A program made the position numbers and the translations under genes. From Microcaldota archaeon (lineage in GTDB: Archaea > Micrarchaeota > Micrarchaeia > Norongarragalinales > UBA97), in the NCBI GenBank assembly GCA_016217775.1, contig JACRGG010000111.1:1-5799 (forward strand): DNA of 5,799 nt, in the 5' to 3' direction. Within the stretch, counting starts at the first letter, position 1, and each line of letters starts with the position of its first letter. Below the pieces are notes generated by a model that saw nothing but the letters and a program-made list of their open reading frames with translations, had not been told where the DNA came from and did no database searches. Below are positions 4,256-5,799 of the stretch, one piece after another.

Positions 4256-5002
4256 GTGAAGAAAGCGATTCTCATCATCGTGCTGCTAATCTGGTTTGCC
4301 TCCGCCGCGCTAATACACGGAACGGTTTACGGCGCGGGGCTGGAGAAGGTAGGCAAGGCGATAATCGAATTGGAGGGCTTCAACTCGACTCAAGTCCAAG
4401 TGGCGCAAAACGGGTCTTACTCGTTCGAGGCGCAAGAGGGCAAGTATGAGATTCGCGCCAAAATCGCTTCAAGCGCGGATTACGAATTCAACCAGACGAT
4501 AATTGTGGGCGGGGCGGGCGTTGTTTTTGACTTGGTTTTGCTTGGAATCGACTCCGAGCCGTTCTTGCAGGAAACCGAGTTTCTCGACGAGCTGGACACG
4601 CAGGCAATAAACGAAACGCAATTGGAGGAAGTTGAGGAAAAAAATGAAACCCCAGGCTATTACTACGCCGTTGCGGCCGTTGTTCTCGCCGTTGCCGCGG
4701 GCGCGATTTACTTTACGCGCTTGAGGAAAAAAAACGGGAAAAATGATGGAATAAGGGTTGTTGAAAAACCGGCTGAAGAAGCGACTGCAAGAAGCGGGGA
4801 AAAGCGCGTTGAATTGCACCGCGAGGAGAAGGACGTGCTTGAATTCGTTGAAAAAAACGGGGGGAGCGCGACTCAAAAGGAATTGCGCAGGGCGCTTCCT
4901 TACTCGGAGAGCAAGATAAGCATGGTTCTCACTAACCTTGAGGGGTTGGGGAAATTGAGGAAAACAAAGAGCGGGCGCGGGAACGTAATCAGGCTCAACT
5001 AG
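4256..5002 (+). CDS. Membrane-anchored winged-helix transcriptional regulator with extracellular beta domain (COG2512-like)
   Basis: The 248-aa product has four parts. Residues 1-19 are a signal peptide or signal anchor (MKKAILIIVLLIWFASAALI). Residues 20-97 are a beta-rich extracellular domain with carboxypeptidase-regulatory-like character (HGTVYGAGLEKVGKAIIEL, then NGSYSFEAQEGKYEIRA). An acidic linker (98-133) leads to TM2 (about 135-156), followed by RLRKK, marking the cytoplasmic side. The C-terminal domain (186-248) is a winged helix: LHREEKDVLEFVEKNGG, a recognition region around YSESKISMVLTNLEGLGKL, then the wing with K-SGRGNVIRLN. This arrangement is known in archaeal predicted membrane-associated regulators (COG2512). 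Inference: an extracellular signal is passed to DNA-bound wHTH at the membrane. Five sequons (N43, N52, N79, N119, N130) all fall in the predicted outside part. GTG 4256 is supported by the TATA spacing. The divergent secreted-protein gene is an obvious candidate target. It ends 5 bp from the convergent zinc-ribbon gene. Confidence 0.85.
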   Translation: MKKAILIIVLLIWFASAALIHGTVYGAGLEKVGKAIIELEGFNSTQVQVAQNGSYSFEAQEGKYEIRAKIASSADYEFNQTIIVGGAGVVFDLVLLGIDSEPFLQETEFLDELDTQAINETQLEEVEEKNETPGYYYAVAAVVLAVAAGAIYFTRLRKKNGKNDGIRVVEKPAEEATARSGEKRVELHREEKDVLEFVEKNGGSATQKELRRALPYSESKISMVLTNLEGLGKLRKTKSGRGNVIRLN

Positions 5003-5007
5003 CCGCG

Positions 5008-5286
5008 TTACGCCATTCTTCGCGGGAGGGGGTAGACTTCCCCGCATTTCTTGCAGGTTTTTTCCTTGCGCTTGTAATTAAAATCCCAGTCCGCCCCGTT
5101 GCATTTGGGGCAGGTCTTGATGGCGTTCGAGTGGAATCCCTTCCACCCTTCCTTTCCCTCGTTCACGCGCCGCGTATCGAGTGCGGTGTTAAACTCGGCT
5201 GTCGTCTCGCTCCCGCAGCGCGGGCAGGGCTTTAGCTCTTCGGATTGGAAGCGGAAATTGCATTCAGAACAAGAAAATACTTTCAT
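5008..5286 (-). CDS. 92-aa protein with two zinc ribbons
   Basis: There are eight cysteines in four CxxC pairs: C6/C9 and C21/C24 form a first ribbon (FSCSECNFRF ... PCPRCGSE), and C59/C62 with C78/C81 form a second (KTCPKCNGADWDFNYKRK ... CKKCGEVYP). The linker (25-58) is charged, with VNEGKEGWKGFHSN. No catalytic domain is visible. Tandem zinc ribbons of this sort usually bind nucleic acid or a protein partner, but no specific role can be assigned. ATG 5284-5286 is preceded on the minus strand by AAAGGA at 7-12 nt and a TATA-like GTTTAAAAA at 5311-5319, about 29 nt upstream. It is convergent with the membrane regulator, with only 5 bp between the stop codons, so the transcripts must overlap at their 3' ends. 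Its promoter abuts the hairpin island at 5320 onwards. Confidence 0.85.
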   Translation of the reverse strand: MKVFSCSECNFRFQSEELKPCPRCGSETTAEFNTALDTRRVNEGKEGWKGFHSNAIKTCPKCNGADWDFNYKRKEKTCKKCGEVYPLPRRMA

Positions 5287-5310
5287 ACTGATTTCCTTTG
5301 GATATGCTTG

Positions 5311-5319
5311 TTTTTAAAC
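5311..5319 (-). promoter_or_regulatory. TATA box of the zinc-ribbon gene (minus strand)
   Basis: On the minus strand this reads GTTTAAAAA. It predicts a start site near 5289, a few bases before the ATG, so the mRNA would be nearly leaderless. It lies immediately beside the presumed end of the hairpin island, so an insertion could have brought or altered this promoter. Confidence 0.45.
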
Positions 5320-5323
5320 GCAA

Positions 5324-5354
5324 TGAATTACCCACACCTAAAGGAGCGGGTTTC
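5324..5354 (-). repeat. Right-end-like hairpin, copy 1
   Basis: The core at 5331-5354 is a 24-bp unit matching copy 2 (5388-5411) at 19 of 24 positions, in direct orientation. It folds with CCC/GGG, C-G and CC/GG pairs around a TAAA apex. On the minus strand it ends GGGTAATTCA, the kind of terminus seen at IS200/IS605 right ends. Its arm GCGGGTT (5346-5352) can alternatively pair with AACCCGC (5382-5388). Confidence 0.6.
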
Positions 5355-5380
5355 ATAGCAATAAAAAAAGATGGCGTTGC

Positions 5381-5412
5381 GAACCCGCCCATACCTGAAG
5401 GAATGGGATTCC
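5381..5412 (-). repeat. Right-end-like hairpin, copy 2
   Basis: The core at 5388-5411 folds as CCCAT/ATGGG plus CCT/AGG with a small apex. Relative to copy 1, one stem position changes from C-G to T-A (both partners changed) and an A-C mismatch becomes A-T, so the pairing is kept while sequence differs. On the minus strand it runs GGAATCCC ... CCTTCAGG ... GGGCGGGTTC. Confidence 0.6.
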
Positions 5413-5460
5413 AAACCTCGGGGGGTTTGGGCTAATCCTTTTTCTTTTCCAAAGAAAAAG
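5411..5460. repeat. Two adjacent perfect hairpins (7-bp and 10-bp stems)
   Basis: CCAAACC (5411-5417) pairs with GGTTTGG (5424-5430) across a 6-nt TCGGGG loop. Eight bases later CTTTTTCTTT (5438-5447) pairs perfectly with AAAGAAAAAG (5451-5460) across TCC. The first shares its left base with the end of copy 2, so the structures stack directly. Confidence 0.75.
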
Positions 5461-5462
5461 CA

Positions 5463-5513
5463 GCCCGATTCAAACAAAGAGTTTGAATGGGCACCGTCAA
5501 GCTTCGCTTGACG
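5463..5513. repeat. Two further adjacent hairpins (12-bp bulged and 8-bp stems)
   Basis: GCCC-g-ATTCAAAC (5463-5475) pairs with GTTTGAAT-GGGC (5481-5492) around an AAAGA loop with one bulged G. Two bases later CGTCAAGC (5495-5502) pairs perfectly with GCTTGACG (5506-5513) around TTC. Confidence 0.75.
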
Positions 5514-5537
5514 CGTGTAATGGAAAAAGAAATTTGG

Positions 5538-5622
5538 GGGTATGAACCCAAGGGTGTCAGTGGGCAAAGCCCCCTAAGACGCTTGTCACGAACTAAGTGG
5601 GGAGAACCCCCTTGGGTCGTGA
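5538..5622. repeat. Competing hairpins at the distal end of the island
   Basis: GGGT-ATGA-ACCC (5538-5549) is a local hairpin. TCACGA (5586-5591) pairs with TCGTGA (5617-5622), enclosing AAG/CTT and GGGG/CCCC around an AGAA loop, about 15 bp in all. ACCCAAGGG (5546-5554) is also an exact 9-bp complement of CCCTTGGGT (5609-5617), so the long-range pairing excludes both local hairpins. Confidence 0.65.
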
Positions 5623-5640
5623 ATTGAGCAAAAACGCAAG

Positions 5641-5787
5641 TTATTTAGACTCGACGCGTACGCGCACTTTTTTTCCGACGAACGCCCGCAGCGAGCTTGA
5701 GACTATCCTGCCAAGCACCGACTCTTTTTTGTTGCGCGAGCCGCGCGTCTTGTGGGCGCGCACCACGTACGAAAAACTTGCCTTCAT
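5641..5787 (-). CDS. 48-aa basic protein of unknown function
   Basis: On the minus strand, ATG 5785-5787 opens a 48-codon frame ending in TAA at 5641-5643. The protein begins MKASFSYVVRAHKTRGSRNK and ends with GKKVRVRVESK. It is very basic (about 14 Arg/Lys), has no Cys, no signal peptide and no membrane segment. The C-terminal half (VLGRIVSSSLRAFVGKKVRV) alternates hydrophobic and charged residues as in a small beta fold. The composition suggests RNA, DNA or ribosome binding, but the family is not recognised. Codon use (GCG, CGC, AAG, TCG) is like the neighbours, supporting a real gene. An in-frame GTG at the window edge (5797-5799) could extend it by four residues or more, so the true start may lie outside the window. 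No clear ribosome binding site is visible in the 12 bases available. Confidence 0.65.
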   Translation of the reverse strand: MKASFSYVVRAHKTRGSRNKKESVLGRIVSSSLRAFVGKKVRVRVESK

Positions 5788-5799
5788 TAAAAAAACCAC

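Larger units (their letters stand above)
5320..5625 (-). mobile_element. Palindrome-rich non-coding island resembling an orphan IS200/IS605 right end / omegaRNA
   Basis: About 300 bp without a credible gene is filled almost end to end with perfect hairpins: 5388-5407, 5411-5430, 5438-5460, 5463-5492, 5495-5513 and 5586-5622. Read on the minus strand, two terminal hairpins (5324-5354 and 5381-5412) have the layout of TnpB-element right ends: GAA-A/T-CCC, a stem, CCTTTAGG or CCTTCAGG at the apex, a GGG arm, then TTCA or TTCG. In IS200/IS605 elements this hairpin is known to close both the transposon right end and the 3' part of the omegaRNA that guides TnpB. The size is in the range of an omegaRNA plus end sequences. 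No tnpA or tnpB is in the window. It may be a non-autonomous derivative (PATE-like), a remnant, or an unrelated structured RNA. The family assignment rests on pattern resemblance only. Confidence 0.4.

Noticed and set aside
4469..5047. Minus-strand frame antisense to the membrane regulator
   Set aside because: It has no start signals and no domain, and it overlaps a well-supported gene as well as the zinc-ribbon gene end.
5331..5411. CRISPR array
   Set aside because: There are only two imperfect copies 33 bp apart, with no third repeat, no leader and no cas genes.
5328..5567. Open frame on the minus strand across the hairpin island (79 codons)
   Set aside because: Its sequence is dictated by the hairpins, its composition is unlike the neighbouring proteins, and no domain is visible. 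Its ESHSFRYG and ETRSFRCG echoes arise from the two right-end repeats; similar tails occur at TnpB C-termini, but nothing of the TnpB catalytic domain is present.
5320..5625. RNase P RNA or SRP RNA
   Set aside because: The conserved cores expected of those RNAs (for example GAGGAAAGTCC for RNase P) are not seen on either strand.

Overview
The window reads as archaeal and probably from a DPANN-type lineage (inference; Diapherotrites-like groups fit, but nothing here fixes the taxon). Archaeal signs seen directly are: TATA boxes about 25-29 nt upstream of predicted starts, GGTG/GGTGAT ribosome binding sites, a leaderless GTG gene, a tRNA-Cys without encoded CCA, T-tract terminators, a class III (prepilin-like) signal peptide, a membrane-bound winged-helix protein of the COG2512 type, and several very small zinc-knuckle or basic proteins.

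Layout. Left part, + strand: a possible gene tail (1-75), a rhomboid intramembrane protease with a large charged insertion before TM6 (177-947), a tRNA-Cys(GCA) with its own promoter (1033-1103), and a GNAT acetyltransferase broken by a one-base frameshift (1125-1588). A 17-bp palindrome and a well-defined promoter flanked by repeats precede a 51-aa SWIB-like protein (1747-1902). Then come an 80-aa acidic zinc-knuckle protein (2043-2285) and a 35-aa type IV pilin-like peptide (2326-2433).

Middle part, - strand: a small lipoprotein (2508-2759) and a 401-aa secreted, helical, sequon-rich protein with an Ala/Ser/Thr-rich tail (2887-4092). Divergent from the latter is a leaderless membrane-anchored winged-helix regulator (4256-5002), which ends 5 bp from a convergent double zinc-ribbon gene (5008-5286, - strand).

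Right part: a 300-bp non-coding island (about 5320-5625) is packed with consecutive hairpins. Two of them, read on the - strand, look like right-end/omegaRNA hairpins of IS200/IS605-family (TnpB) elements, although no tnpB is present. A 48-aa basic protein gene (5641-5787, - strand) closes the window.

Working together: much of the window concerns the cell envelope (rhomboid protease, pilin-like peptide, lipoprotein, secreted protein, membrane regulator with an extracellular domain). The regulator and the secreted protein share a divergent intergenic region, so a sensor/surface-protein pair is a reasonable hypothesis. The best candidates for something undescribed are the orphan omegaRNA-like hairpin island, the rhomboid with an extracellular coiled insertion, and the tRNA-Cys with an abnormal elbow.
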